Both the position numbers and the translations under genes were made by a program. From positions 63,515,501 through 63,579,500 of the forward strand of contig NC_069369.1 of the NCBI RefSeq assembly GCF_021730395.1: a stretch of 64,000 nucleotides of DNA. Direction: 5' to 3'. The stretch's first letter is position 1. Every line of letters begins with the position of its first letter. The notes below the pieces were generated by a model. The model saw only the letters and a program-made list of their open reading frames with translations, had not been told where the DNA came from and made no database searches. Shown in pieces: positions 48,658 through 59,620 of the stretch. This DNA is from Mercenaria mercenaria. Lineage: Eukaryota; Mollusca; Bivalvia; Venerida; Veneridae.

Positions 48658-48824
48658 AGTTTATGTTGTGTATTTTGTTGGATATAAGTCACACTGGCAC
48701 AACTTAAGGTCATATGGCACCTCTCCTGCTTTTCATGGTGAATAAAGATATCACTTGCCTCTCTGGCATAATTTCAGGCACAGGCAAACTATTACGTTTT
48801 ACCTGGACATTCCATAGTTTAGCT

Positions 48825-48925
48825 GTATGACAGCCTGCGTAGGGCTCGAACCTACAGAAGTGATGGACAAACGATAAAATGTCAGAGACCTTAACCACTC
48901 GGTCACAGAGGACCCTCATTAATCA
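48825..48925 (-). repeat. tRNA-Ser-like SINE remnant
   Basis: On the minus strand, GACCGAGTGGTTAAGGTCTC resembles a tRNA-Ser D-arm, and GTAGGTTCGAGCCCTACGC is a near-perfect T-arm. An acceptor-stem partner is not evident, so a SINE head or tRNA pseudogene is more likely than a working tRNA. Confidence 0.6.
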
Positions 48926-50150
48926 TGTAACCTTGTGTTTTATTTTATCTTTAAAATTCTCGAAAGTGCCTAGTAAAGACAAGATTATACATTGTAAAAA
49001 TGAATATTTCAGATTGAAAGAATCCAGAATAAAACTTTATATACACAATACGCAGCCAAGCGTAAAATGATGAACGCAAATAACCCTAACAAGAAGGGTA
49101 ATAAAAAGATACTGTGGCATGGAACTGCTGATTATGCCGTACAAAGTATCAATTCACATGGTTTAAACAGGAGTTACTGTTCAAGAAATGGTAAGCTGAA
49201 TTGAGCATTTGTACGTTGGAGATTCTTAAGACCTATTTAAACTCGCGAGTGGTGGGAGACACTCTTGTTGTATTATATTTCCCACCACTGATTTTTCCTG
49301 TTGTGCGTAGAAATGACTAGTCCTTTCAAATTTCATTTTGTATGTATATCATGTCACTTTGTTAAAATGGAGGTAGGCATTGAACCAAAATACAATGTAT
49401 TTAGGGTTTGTATTGAAGTCACGCATTTTGTATCTTCTTGACCACTGGATGTATTTTTAAAAAATTAGCATCAATTGTAACCCTCATCCAGAGGATATGC
49501 AGAGTACACAACCCAGGGACAATGTCACACTAAAGGTCAAAAACCAAATAGGTTCTATATCTTAAAACCACTTGAAGGATTTTCATGAACATTACATCAG
49601 CTGTTAACCCCAAGAAGACGACTTGCAGTGTGTACAACCCAGTTAAAAACGTCAAGTTACAAGTTCATAATAATAACATTTTCCTTTCCCTCTGTCAAAG
49701 TGGCGCCTGGGAGTATTAATCGCCATTAGTGATAGCTCTAGTTTATTTAAATTAAAACCTAATAAATATATTTTTACGATGTTAAATGTAATTATATATT
49801 TATTCCAGCGACCGCAATAGGCCAAGGTGTATATTTCGCAGTCAATGCAAGCTATATGGACCAAGGAACTTACTCGCCACCAGGTAGTGACGGAAGCAAG
49901 AGGATGTATCGGTGTTTGGTACTGACGGGAAACTATTGCGATGGATCAAGCGACATGCGAGTGCCACCAGCAATAGATAAATCCAAGCCGCACATTCTCT
50001 ATGATTCTGTCACCAACAGTACTGGAAATCCAATTATGTTTGTCGTCTTCAATGACACACAAGCATATCCGGAACATTTAATAACCTACAGATAAACGTG
50101 TTTTCATACATACTTATACATGCACTGCTGAAAGGAAAGGCTTCATTTAA

Positions 50151-50873
50151 TACCCCAGTCACACAAACGGCGCGGACAGCTGTGTCTAGCCACGGATAGA
50201 AACGTAATAATCCGTATCGATCCGTACCTGAGCCGTACCTCAAAGTAGTAATCCGTATAAATACGTACCAACACTTGGTCAAAACGTATTCAAGACTTGT
50301 CCCAAACTTGCAAGTTCTCCAAATTTTGAACATGCACAAAAGTTTGAGCGATCCGTAGCCGTTTGAGCTTGACTTTAGTCGAACTTTGTCTAAACTTATT
50401 CATCCGTAGTTTAACATACTAAACGTAGTTATCCGTATTGGAACGTACCTTGCCGTAGTTTGGCATGATGTCAAAGATAATCGTAATGAAAACGTTGGCT
50501 ACACGTGGCCTATTAATATGAAACTTACCGACCCGTTACTGAACCTTAATGCAAACGTAGTCATGCATATTGATCCGTAGATGAACGTAGTTATCCGAGA
50601 TTGCCGTACTTAAGCATAGTTCAACGTAGTTCACAGCATACCCATGCACGCGCTAGGCAATTTTTCCAGGCGCAGTGAAACGTAGTTCAACGTAGTACGC
50701 CGTACCTATCCGTACTTTTATGTACTTCTGTATCATTTTGTCCCCCGTTCCTCACCATTTTTCCCGTATTAAGACGTACTGCTCCGTTCTTATCCGTTTC
50801 GGTCCCGCCACAAACCGATCTCATCCGCACCGTACCTCAACGCACGGACATATCCGTATGTGTGACTGTAGCT
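50151..50873. mobile_element. MITE built from CCGTA / CGTAGTT words
   Basis: Terminal inverted repeats: CAGTCACACAAACGG (50156-50170) and CCGTATGTGTGACTG (50854-50868), with one mismatch. Between them the words CCGTA, AACGTAGTT and ATCCGTA are repeated dozens of times on both strands in ~700 bp. TTTA occurs on both flanks and may be a target duplication. No coding content. It begins about 60 bases after the stop of the decayed exon 7 copy. Confidence 0.82.
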
Positions 50874-51051
50874 TTAGAGAGAATACGTACTTGAAATGTA
50901 TCTATTTCTATTGGCTCTTAGTATCTGTGTTGTGTTTCTTTAGCTCCTGATTACGAATTCTTTGTAATCAAAAGTACGAACAATTTATACACGTTATCTT
51001 TCAATTGTATATTTTCTATTTATCGTGATTATCTTTCCTTTTGCAATTTGT

Positions 51052-51237
51052 TTTACCTTTAGCCTGTTGGAGGCAAGTGATTCCGCCTTTGCGAACAGTA
51101 CAGACAAAGATCAGCCTGCACATGTGTTCGCTATTTAGTCTATAAATCTTCAGTGAACACCCCTTTGAATAATAAACGGTATTGCCCGAACTGAATGATG
51201 AACAAGTCCACTAGAAATTTAGCAGGCTGTGGGTTAA
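51052..51237. mobile_element. ~186-bp MITE-like dispersed repeat
   Basis: Starts TTTACCTTTAGCCTGTTGGA, ends AGCAGGCTGTGGGTTAA, with imperfect inverted ends. Contains GATTCCGCCTTTGCGAAC and GATCAGCCTGCACATG. It resembles a repeat common in clam genomes; that recognition is from memory. Confidence 0.65.
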
Positions 51238-53179
51238 TGTATTTGAAATATTTTCATCGTATATAATATATAAACGAGATGAAGAATTAATCCGGTGGCA
51301 GTTGTCATCAGTAAGAATAATGAAAAGAGTAAGCATGCCACCCATATACTGTCAATCAAAGCTTGTATTGTTATAGTCTATGAAAGTGTCAATATAGCAA
51401 GTGTTTCGTAAATACAGTACATTACATTTATATATAACTCCGATATAATTATCTAAATTAGAAAGGTTTGCCAATTAAACTATAAGATATCATATGAAGA
51501 CAATATAGAAGTGTAAAACGCAACCAAACATACTATCATTAACAGACTTTGACTGAGTTTGTACATGGAAGGTAATTAATGAGAATTGCAACCTCCCTTC
51601 ATGTTCCATAGCATTGGCTTAAAGGTTTAACCTATCCTAAATGGGATGTAACAGTTGTGAAATTTTGTTTAGATTGAAGTTACATCCTTTATCACGCTAT
51701 CTTGTATACAAATTTGAATGATCAGATAGCAAATGATGTATTTAATTTGATATTGTTTTGCGTCAGTGCAGATGTCGGTCGTATTCTTTTTCTTTGTGAG
51801 CACTTGCTTAGCAGGCGTCTCCAAATGTAGCCGCTTAAAGAAAATATTTTAATCCTTAGACGTTTAAGTAGTTAGTGAAAACATTCTCAGTGGATGATTT
51901 TTGTATTATTATTGTAGTTTCATGCATATATATTGTTGAAAAAAAAAAACGACACACATTCCTGTCGTCTTAGCCTTCAGGTCATCGCACCTTGCAGTCT
52001 TGCGCACACCTCACAGCTGAGAGTTGTGTACAACACAAACCCAAACTCGCGAACTGTGAGCACTCTCTGCTATATATTCCCCGCGTTAAACTGATCAGGG
52101 CTTGCTTTCTTAATGTTTTTCTCTATTCTTTGGCAGTCAGTTTGAAAGTTAAAAACTTTGAAACTTTTTGCATTGTGTGCTTTTATAATTTTGAATTACA
52201 GATTCCTCTTAGTAGCTATTTCTTAAGACATAGACATATACATAGACAACACTTTATTTCATCTCAAATCATATTACATGATGTATGAGAAAAACAGTTG
52301 CTCTAAATACAATACAATTATACGTGACATGGTGTTATTAATTTCAGTTCTAAAATATGCTAGGAAGCAGAATTACATTTTCACTGACTGGACTGTTTTG
52401 TGGGTAAGGGCACATCAACATTACAGCAAATAAGTATTTTACAGTACTGCGAATGTGTCTCCAGCCCCATCCCAGTCCTACAGGCAAAACAAATACCATT
52501 TTTATGATTATGATCTTTTTGGAGCAGATAGCTCTTTCATGTAGGAGTAACTCATAGTTTATCTACATTGTATTTAGATTTGTCGTTTTACAGTGAATAA
52601 ATGAACTCGCTTTATATGTATAGCATATATCTAGTGAAAGTAAAAATAAATAAATTCTGAAGTGTCTTATAGTATTCATTTTACTAGTACCTAAATCCGT
52701 TATGTTTAAGTTTTTGAATCCCTACAAATCCCTACCCCAGTCATTGTAATCGCATTTTGTCTGGTACTAGCCCATGACCAAAATGTCGAGATACATTGCG
52801 TACAGAGCGAGCTACCACTGATTATAGGGCGAGCTGCCACTCTGTCACTGCATAGAGGGCGAGCTGTCATAACTGAGGGGATGAGCTGCAATATTCTGAA
52901 AATGTGCAAGCTTATGTCTGAAAAAATACCCGGAAGGGCACCTGGGATTTTCCCAACCATGTAAAGCTGGAAAATCGCTATATAACCTATGAATAGTGTC
53001 TTTTGACGTTTTACCGAATAGAAACAAAATACAAAACTCACTTGTAATCGTACGGAAGTATGTATTATCATCATGACACTCGAAAGTCATAAATCGTTCA
53101 CCCACATTTCAGAGCTTACTGTAAGGTTCTTAAACAAGATGTTTTCCAAAAGCATTAGCGAGGAACCATTCTGTTAGTG
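51238..53179. other. Intergenic DNA, nothing recognised
   Basis: AT-rich DNA with only short frames (up to 122 codons on the minus strand at 52706-53074) that show no domain, biased composition or splice context. Confidence 0.5.
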
Positions 53180-54800
53180 CGGTGAAATAGAAGATTTATA
53201 TCCTTTTCAACTGTCATCTCTTCTCTGATGAGCGAATAACTCCTGCAAAAACAACAGTTATTTTGTTGTACGCTAGTAGGATACCGGCCTTACCACTGAA
53301 ACAAACGTTAAATATTAAAATTTGTTCATGAATACATATAACACTTATATAACTCATTATACAGAACCTGTATCTCGCCGAACCTCACACATACTTATTT
53401 TGCCATAAACTTTTACGTCTACTTACATTTCAAACTTTTAAGATTACCTTACGCCTTTATTCGTTATCTTTACTTGTACCTGTTTCAAGTTGTTTGATAT
53501 TATTTTTCAATTTAATGAAGATTATTTCTCCTCTTAGATATAAATCCAATCTATTTACCTAACTTAGGTAATTTTTTTACTAGGTTCAGAACGTGTTTAT
53601 TTGTTTTCGTACTCCATTTTATGCAATTTAAAATAGAAACGTTTTAATATAGTGTTGTTATTAAACCATGCACTGTTTTATTGATGGGTAAATTTACAAT
53701 AGTCTTTTGACTTCTTTCTTAATCTTACTAAAATATATGTAAAATTAACATAGTTTTAAACTGAATTTTAAACATAGTGTAAAAGAATATTATATCAATA
53801 AGAGGAGCAAACTAGATCAACAGACCGTACTGTGCGATTTATTTCGCTTTAACCAGGTTATACCTAGTAAAAAAGCCGTCGATATTACTACAAACCTAGC
53901 TACTTGGATCGTGTGTTGATCATTTAGAGGTCGTAATGTAAGATTGTTTTCAAATTGTCGGATATGCTAAATTTGAAGGACTTTGACATGTTTTATTAAC
54001 ATGATCAACTTTAGGTTTCACATACCAGGTTGGTGACGGTCAGGTGAGTTTTTCTTTGGGTTTTAAGTTAAAGATCATACAATGAAATTCCTGTTTTGCA
54101 ATAGGTCTAAATGTATAGTATTAGCTAAGTATTATTGTTTTAAATATTCATCAATTTATGTGCCAAAACGTGCTAGTCATTAGGTATATCAATATTGTAG
54201 CAATCGATCAGCAATATAAACATCCGAAATAGATTTTTCCGAAAAGCGGGCACAGGTAATTAACACGATATTGATTTTAATGCTTAACTGTAACACGGTA
54301 TTATATCACGCGACTGACATACACATGTGGCGCAGTTTATAAAGACTACAATTAATGCATTACGAACAATTGAATTTAGTTACGATGTTTTTATTTATCC
54401 TAAACTTGCATGTATTTCCGTTTTATGTATAATATTAGACAAGCATGTAAAAGGCTTCCCTTACAGTTTGGATCATTTAAGTTTTTTTATTTATTTAGAT
54501 AACAAGTTTTGTGTATGCCAAGGTAAAATTAGAAGTACACATGTCGCTTCTTTATAATAAATTTTCTGTTCATCCGATATTTAGTAAGAATTTAGATTTC
54601 TTTACAACATACCGCAACTGTTTTACTAGCTAAGTAGGGCTGACAACAAAACAAAAAACACAGTATTTAAACTGTTTTTGAATGCAAAGAGTATACTGCT
54701 CCAGATATAAGCTTAGATTAAAGAGCATTTTGCCCCGCTATTTTTTTCTCTAAAAGTTATATTGATTAGCGGCGGGAGAAGTTAATCATAGATTTCTACT
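53180..54800. other. Upstream segment of gene 4, paralogous to 14975-17100
   Basis: Collinear with the upstream DNA of gene 2 by shared words listed there, but without the 15600-16265 block. Beyond 54800 the homology is interrupted by about 7 kb of inserted elements and resumes just before gene 4 exon 1 (from about 62160). Confidence 0.7.
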
Positions 54801-54848
54801 GTTAATTTAAGTTTTTTGTCTCAATTGTTCAAATAGTATTATGTATAG

Positions 54849-54956
54849 GATATAAGCCTCAAACGATCCAATATGTAAAATACTGGACTGTCCGAAGCGC
54901 GTTAGCGCTGAGGACCGTCCAGTATTTTACATATTGGATCGTTTGAGGCTTATATC
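54849..54956. repeat. Near-perfect 108-nt hairpin
   Basis: Arms 54849-54893 and 54912-54956 are complementary over 45 bp with one mismatch (GATATAAGCCTCAAACGATC against its complement, through CCAATATGTAAAATACTGGA). The 18-base loop itself holds AGCGC / GCGCT. No coding content. It could be a fold-back mobile element or the stem of a small-RNA precursor; the first is more likely. Confidence 0.93.
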
Positions 54957-57185
54957 TTACTTAAAACATTGTTTTTATGGCATAACCAATAAAAAAATAC
55001 GTATAAAAAATACGTATAAACCATTGACGTTAAATTTTCTTAAATTAATTCGGTTTTTATTCACTTTACCGCATTTAATAACAGTTGCTATATGATTATG
55101 AAATACTCAGTAGGACCTCATGACTATTTTACGCACGTTTTTCTCATAATGCATGAATGCGTTTTTCTTGGGTTTCTCGCCTTCGTAATATTGGACTTTC
55201 TTTAGCCCGGGATTCTCGTGATGCTATTAATTGTGTTTACACATGTACGGAATAAGCAGTAGTATTATCACAAGTGGCGGTGGGAGGAAAGAAATTTTGT
55301 GACGTTTTAGAAACAAAAAAAAAAATGGATTTATTTTAATTCATGGCAAGGGTAAAGTGATTATGTTCTTTTTATTTAAGTGTGAGCAAGGAAACTTGCT
55401 TTGTCAAATTAAAATTTACAAGGGTATGGCGAATTAGGATAATGTTTCACTGAAAGCGTAGTTGGAATCGGACAGCTGGAGAAAATGATTGCTGCATGTG
55501 CACTAAATGAGAAAATGGGTTGTTTGTTTACACGCTTGGCAATATACTGTTGTGATTTATTAGTTCAATGACAGTTTTTGTTGGGTTGTACATGAATTTG
55601 CCCGAAAATCTTCAAATTTAGTGCAAGAAGACTTAAACAGAACAGACAATTTTAATATATTATCGGATACAGCTACTGGTAAGTCAAAACCATTCTAAAC
55701 TTGTGATATTATTTTCGTTCCTTTAAACCGGTTAATACACGGAACATAACAGCCAGGCGGAAGCTGAAAACTAAGGAAAACTTGCTTTCAATATGAATTT
55801 TATCTATGCACTCGAAGCTACTCTTATTTAAGTTATTATCACAATGGATGTTTAATGTAGTACTAACTGGAGTACTGAAAAATATATTTGATATCATTCA
55901 CTTTGAATTCATTAGATTTATTTTCACTAAAATCTCAGTATGTCATAAAAAATAGCAAAAATAGAATATACGAGTAAAAAATTAAAAGATATCTCGGCAA
56001 AACTAAGGTTCATGTAAGTACATGTGTCCCTTAATTGCAGTTGGTTTTCTTTTCCAATAGGCAGTCTCACAGACTGAACAAATGTGAACAAATGCTTCAT
56101 ACTGGCTTCAAACACAAGAAATGAAGGCAATTTGTTCTTCGTAGGGTGCTATAAACGTTTATATTTTGAAAGGTTTATGACCATCCTGTTTTTTTTTACA
56201 TTTTTTTTTTCAATACGAATGTAATACTCAAATAAACATAAACCCCACAACAAAAATATGAGCTGCACCATGCGAAAACCATCCTATTGAAAAGGGGAAA
56301 TAATTCTATCAAAACTGAAGGCAACAAAGTTATTTTTGTTTCACTTTGTATCATATGAAATGCTTAATCAATAGAGCAAGTTTGAAAGAAATATCTTTAC
56401 TATTTTTCAAGAAATATTTGTTTTTATGTCGAAAGCCCGATCGGACAATGTAACCAGCCTGGCAAACGCACTGTGTGGTTTTCTCACGACGCGGCTCAAA
56501 TCATTTTCAGGGGTTTACATGAACATTCATAAACGTATAAGCATTTGTTTAGTTTTTTCTATGTACAGATGTATGGATAAATTCGGAAAAAAATGGATTG
56601 TGACATAACAAAAATGAGCTATGTATACGAGGATGTAATGCTTCACTTAACATTCGTAAATCGTAAATGATTATTACTATTATTTTTATGCTTCCCGAAA
56701 GGCGAGAATATAGTTGACACTTTGTCCGTCCTTCCGTCTGTCCGCTCGTTCCGTAGTATAACTTGAAAAGTATTAACGGCATTACCTAGCGTTTGAATTA
56801 TCTCCCTTTATTATACAAAATAAGGCTTGTCCGGAGCATTACTTGAAAAGTATTATGACATTTCATGTAAACTTCACAAAATCATAAAGGCCATTGACAG
56901 TACGGCCTCAAAGAATAATCATGATTGGTCTAATAAAACTGCTTTTTTAAACAGAGAGCAATATATTCTTGCACAATTTTTGAAACTGAAAACGTGAACA
57001 ATATTGAGGAAGTTGTTGCTCTAGGAAGTTGTTGTTTAGGGAGTAAGACTACGTTGATGCATGCAAAATATGTATAATGCTATTTTTAACTTTTTGCGAT
57101 TTTGTCCATATATATTATGCATCTAGATCTATACATAAAACTTAGTTTTGATATTAATTTTCCTTTTTATTATCAGTACTGTGTT
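54957..57185. other. Accessory DNA, nothing recognised
   Basis: AT-rich, with short frames only. A dispersed-repeat opening (TTTGTCCGTCCTTCCGTCTG) lies near 56720. The word AATATTGGACT near 55187 matches the ends of the MITE at 57186. Confidence 0.45.
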
Positions 57186-57400
57186 ATTATATTGGACTGC
57201 TTTCATTTGATTATAATATTTCTATATGGAATTTCACTACATGTATTGATAAATATTGGACTACACGAAAACATTAATTCTGTATATAAATCGTTTTCCT
57301 CGTGCTGTCCAATATTAAATACACAGTCCAATATTAAAATAATATTGGACTCCACGTGGAAAATATTGTACTAAGTCCCATTGAAAGCAGTCCAATATTA
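57186..57400. mobile_element. MITE with TAATATTGGACTGCTTTCA ends
   Basis: Left end TATATTGGACTGCTTTCA (57188-57205) and right end TGAAAGCAGTCCAATATTA (57382-57400) are inverted. The interior holds further copies of GTCCAATATTA in both directions. About 215 bp, non-coding. Confidence 0.8.
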
Positions 57401-57734
57401 AAAATACAATACAGCGAGAACAAAGGAGTGACGTCATGACAATGTTTTAATTCTACTTATTTAACTCCTGACTGCATGAGTGATGCACTCATATTTGCCT
57501 TTCCCTTCATTTGCCTAAATATGATTTATATCTAAAGAATATAGTAAGAAGGATTCCGTATCTTTGTCAAAAAGGTACGGAATTCTGTTCGTGCCACTTT
57601 AATTATCGCCTCACCAACACACGAATTGGCCCAAAACATATATACATGTGAGATATAACAAACCTCACGAGGCTTTTAGGGCGATATTTTTCGTCTTATT
57701 TTTCACATGTCTTTCTTAAATATCGCAATAGGAA

Positions 57735-58475
57735 ATTACGGAATCACGACAATGCGGCACGATACGCGACAATGCAACACGACATCGCGACACAACAATG
57801 CGACGCGACATCGCAGACTTTCAGGAGGTGTTGTCAAACAAGCTCCTCCTCCTGTTGACATCACTAGCAGGCTCCAGTTTATTTGCACTGGTCAGTGATA
57901 CATAAAGGAACACTCGCAGACCTTCAGGATGTGGTGCCAAACTGTTTCATCTTCCCATAGACAATGTTAACAGATTCATATTCATTTGCACTGGTCTGCA
58001 ACATTTTCAGGAACACAAGAAGACTTTCAGAAGGCGGTGCAAAACGATATCTTCCTCCTGTATTTATCAACATGTCGTTTGTCTTCCGTCGAGATTTGCG
58101 GTCGACGCACGACAATGTGACATGACATTGCGACAATGCAACACGACATTAAAATGTCGCTTCGCATTGCCAAGCGTTGCTTCGCGTGTAGCGTCGCGTT
58201 GTCGTATGTCGTTTCGCATTATTGTGTATCGCGATTCCGGTAAAGTCACGACTCTGGAAATTTTAAGACAGAAATGCGAAATATCGCTTCGCATTGTCGA
58301 GTATCGCGTCGCGACAATGCAACAAGAAAAGACGGTAATGTGACAACAGGACACTATAATATTATTGTCGTGTGTCGTGTCGCATTGTCATGTGTAGTGC
58401 CGTGTTGTCGCGATGTTGTGTCGCATTGTCGCGATATGGCATCGCATTGTCGTGCGTCGACCTCAAAGCGCGACT
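57735..58475. repeat. GCGACAATGCGAC-word repeat flanking a satellite B block
   Basis: 57735-57815 and 58100-58475 are built from CGACAATGCGACACGACA-type words and, further right, their complement TGTCGTGTCGCATTGTCG. Between them (57815-58065) lie about two and a half units of satellite B, inverted relative to 8800-9240. Words of the same kind recur at 58569-58585 and 61120-61345. The structure suggests a fold-back element interrupted or captured by satellite B. Frames inside are by-products. Confidence 0.8.
57815..58065 (-). repeat. Satellite B units, second locus
   Basis: GCAGACTTTCAGGAGGTGTT, TTATTTGCACTGGTCAGTGA and GGAACACTCGCAGACC match the inverted half of the array at 9240-10010 with the same ~102-bp spacing. 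This ties two loci 48 kb apart to one repeat family. Confidence 0.85.
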
Positions 58476-58589
58476 AACGACATACGATATGGTTCCAACA
58501 GGATTCTGTAGGATATTGAAATTCCGCTTAAATAATGATACATGTACATAGTTGAGAGAATTAGTAAAACCTCGCATTGTCGCCCGGTG

Positions 58590-59300
58590 TTAGGTTTTTG
58601 TATTTTGTAACTGGAACAACGCGATCCGTATCACTAAATACTCTGTATAAGGAAATAGGTATCTTTGTCCGAAAGACGGCTTTATCAGAAATTAATATTA
58701 ATGTATAAAGTAAAACATAATATGGTTCACGATTACCTAAGTTATTTAATCCTAATGTAGTTTGTAACAATAACAATTATAACTTAAGAAATAATGAGGA
58801 TTATGAGATCGTAAGAAGACGTACCGAAATATTTTTAGTTCATTTATCCCATCTTCTGTTTCATTGTGGAATGAATTACCCATTGAAACAAGACAATTAG
58901 AAAGCCTATCAGCTTTCAAAAAAGTTATTATTGACCACACGGTTTAAAGTACCAGAAGTACCGGAGATGTATTCCATTGGCGAACGAAAATATTCAATTT
59001 ATCATTCTTGACTAAGAAATAATTGCAGAAACTTGAATTTTGATCGTTTTACTAATCATCTAGTCACTGAGTTTAGTTGTAGTTGTGGATATCATACTGA
59101 AGATTGTGAGCACTATCTTTTTCAGTGTCCTAATTTTATAAATCAAACAATAGTTATGTTTCAGTCAACCAAGCACTACCACCCTTTAAACATAGACACT
59201 TCACTTTTTGGGAACTCTTCTTTATCAGCTAATGATAGTTTTAATATTTTTACATTGTGTTCAAAACTTTGTCATGGATACAAAACGTTTTGAGATTGAA
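58590..59300 (+). mobile_element. LINE fragment (C-terminal end of reverse transcriptase ORF)
   Basis: Decayed coding pieces in order: LNTLYKEIGIF, NLRNNEDYEIVRRRTEIF, SSFIPSSVSLWNELPIET, PEMYSIGERKYSIYHS and then LVTEFSCSCGYHTEDCEHYL with FQCPNF. The last is the CxCG..E..EH..F.CP zinc-binding pattern found at the C terminus of many non-LTR retrotransposon ORFs. At least two frame changes and one stop separate the pieces. The upstream polymerase core is missing. The clade is not determined (CR1/Jockey/I-like). Confidence 0.75.
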
Positions 59301-59412
59301 ATACTACAGTGACTTTTGTGTCCAAATTTAACTATGACCAACAAAGGAATCTACAAAACAGTAATTAAAGTACCAGTACCACGCGAAATATAAAGTATAT
59401 GTTGTACTCTAT

Positions 59413-59610
59413 CTAACTAGATTTCGTCTTACTATCTTTTCTTCGGATCCCTCTTTTCCTCCTCTTTTTCTTCAATAATTTTTCGCATAGCTTTTTGAAT
59501 ATCAAACTTTGTAGCCAAATCTCATGTATGTGAAATTTGTTAAGGGGAGGGTATGTTACAATGTTGATAGGACTTGTTACCCAACCCTTTTGCATATACC
59601 GTTATTAAGT
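59413..59610. other. Spacer between LINE fragment and fold-back element
   Basis: Pyrimidine-rich stretch (TCTTTTCTTCGGATCCCTCT) and plain AT-rich DNA. The lysine-rich minus-strand frame is a composition effect. Confidence 0.45.
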
Positions 59611-59620
59611 ATTGTGTTTG

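Larger units (their letters stand above)
46664..50095 (+). pseudogene. Tandem copy of gene 2 exons 4-7 (partly decayed)
   Basis: Exon 4 copy 46664-46823 lacks its acceptor and 5' third and has a large internal deletion that removes most of the WWE domain. Exon 5 copy 47291-47430 keeps its frame but has lost 9 bases (His-Trp-Gln of the PARP opening), and its donor reads ATAATA instead of GTATAT. Exon 6 copy 49013-49190 and exon 7 copy 49809-50095 are open with good splice sites, keep LWHGT, GVYFA and IMFVVF, and end TYR-stop. It has no N-terminal exon of its own. It is either a pseudogene fragment or, for exons 6-7, an alternative 3' end for gene 2, since the phases fit (exon 5 at 41503 to 49013). 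Confidence 0.85.

Noticed and set aside
48825-48925. Functional tRNA-Ser gene on the minus strand
   Set aside because: The D-arm and T-arm look good, but no acceptor stem pairing is evident, and a degraded partner sits in the paralogous intron, which fits an old SINE.
52706-53074. 122-codon minus-strand frame
   Set aside because: No recognised domain, no splice context, and no counterpart in the paralogous region. Expected by chance in a window of this size.
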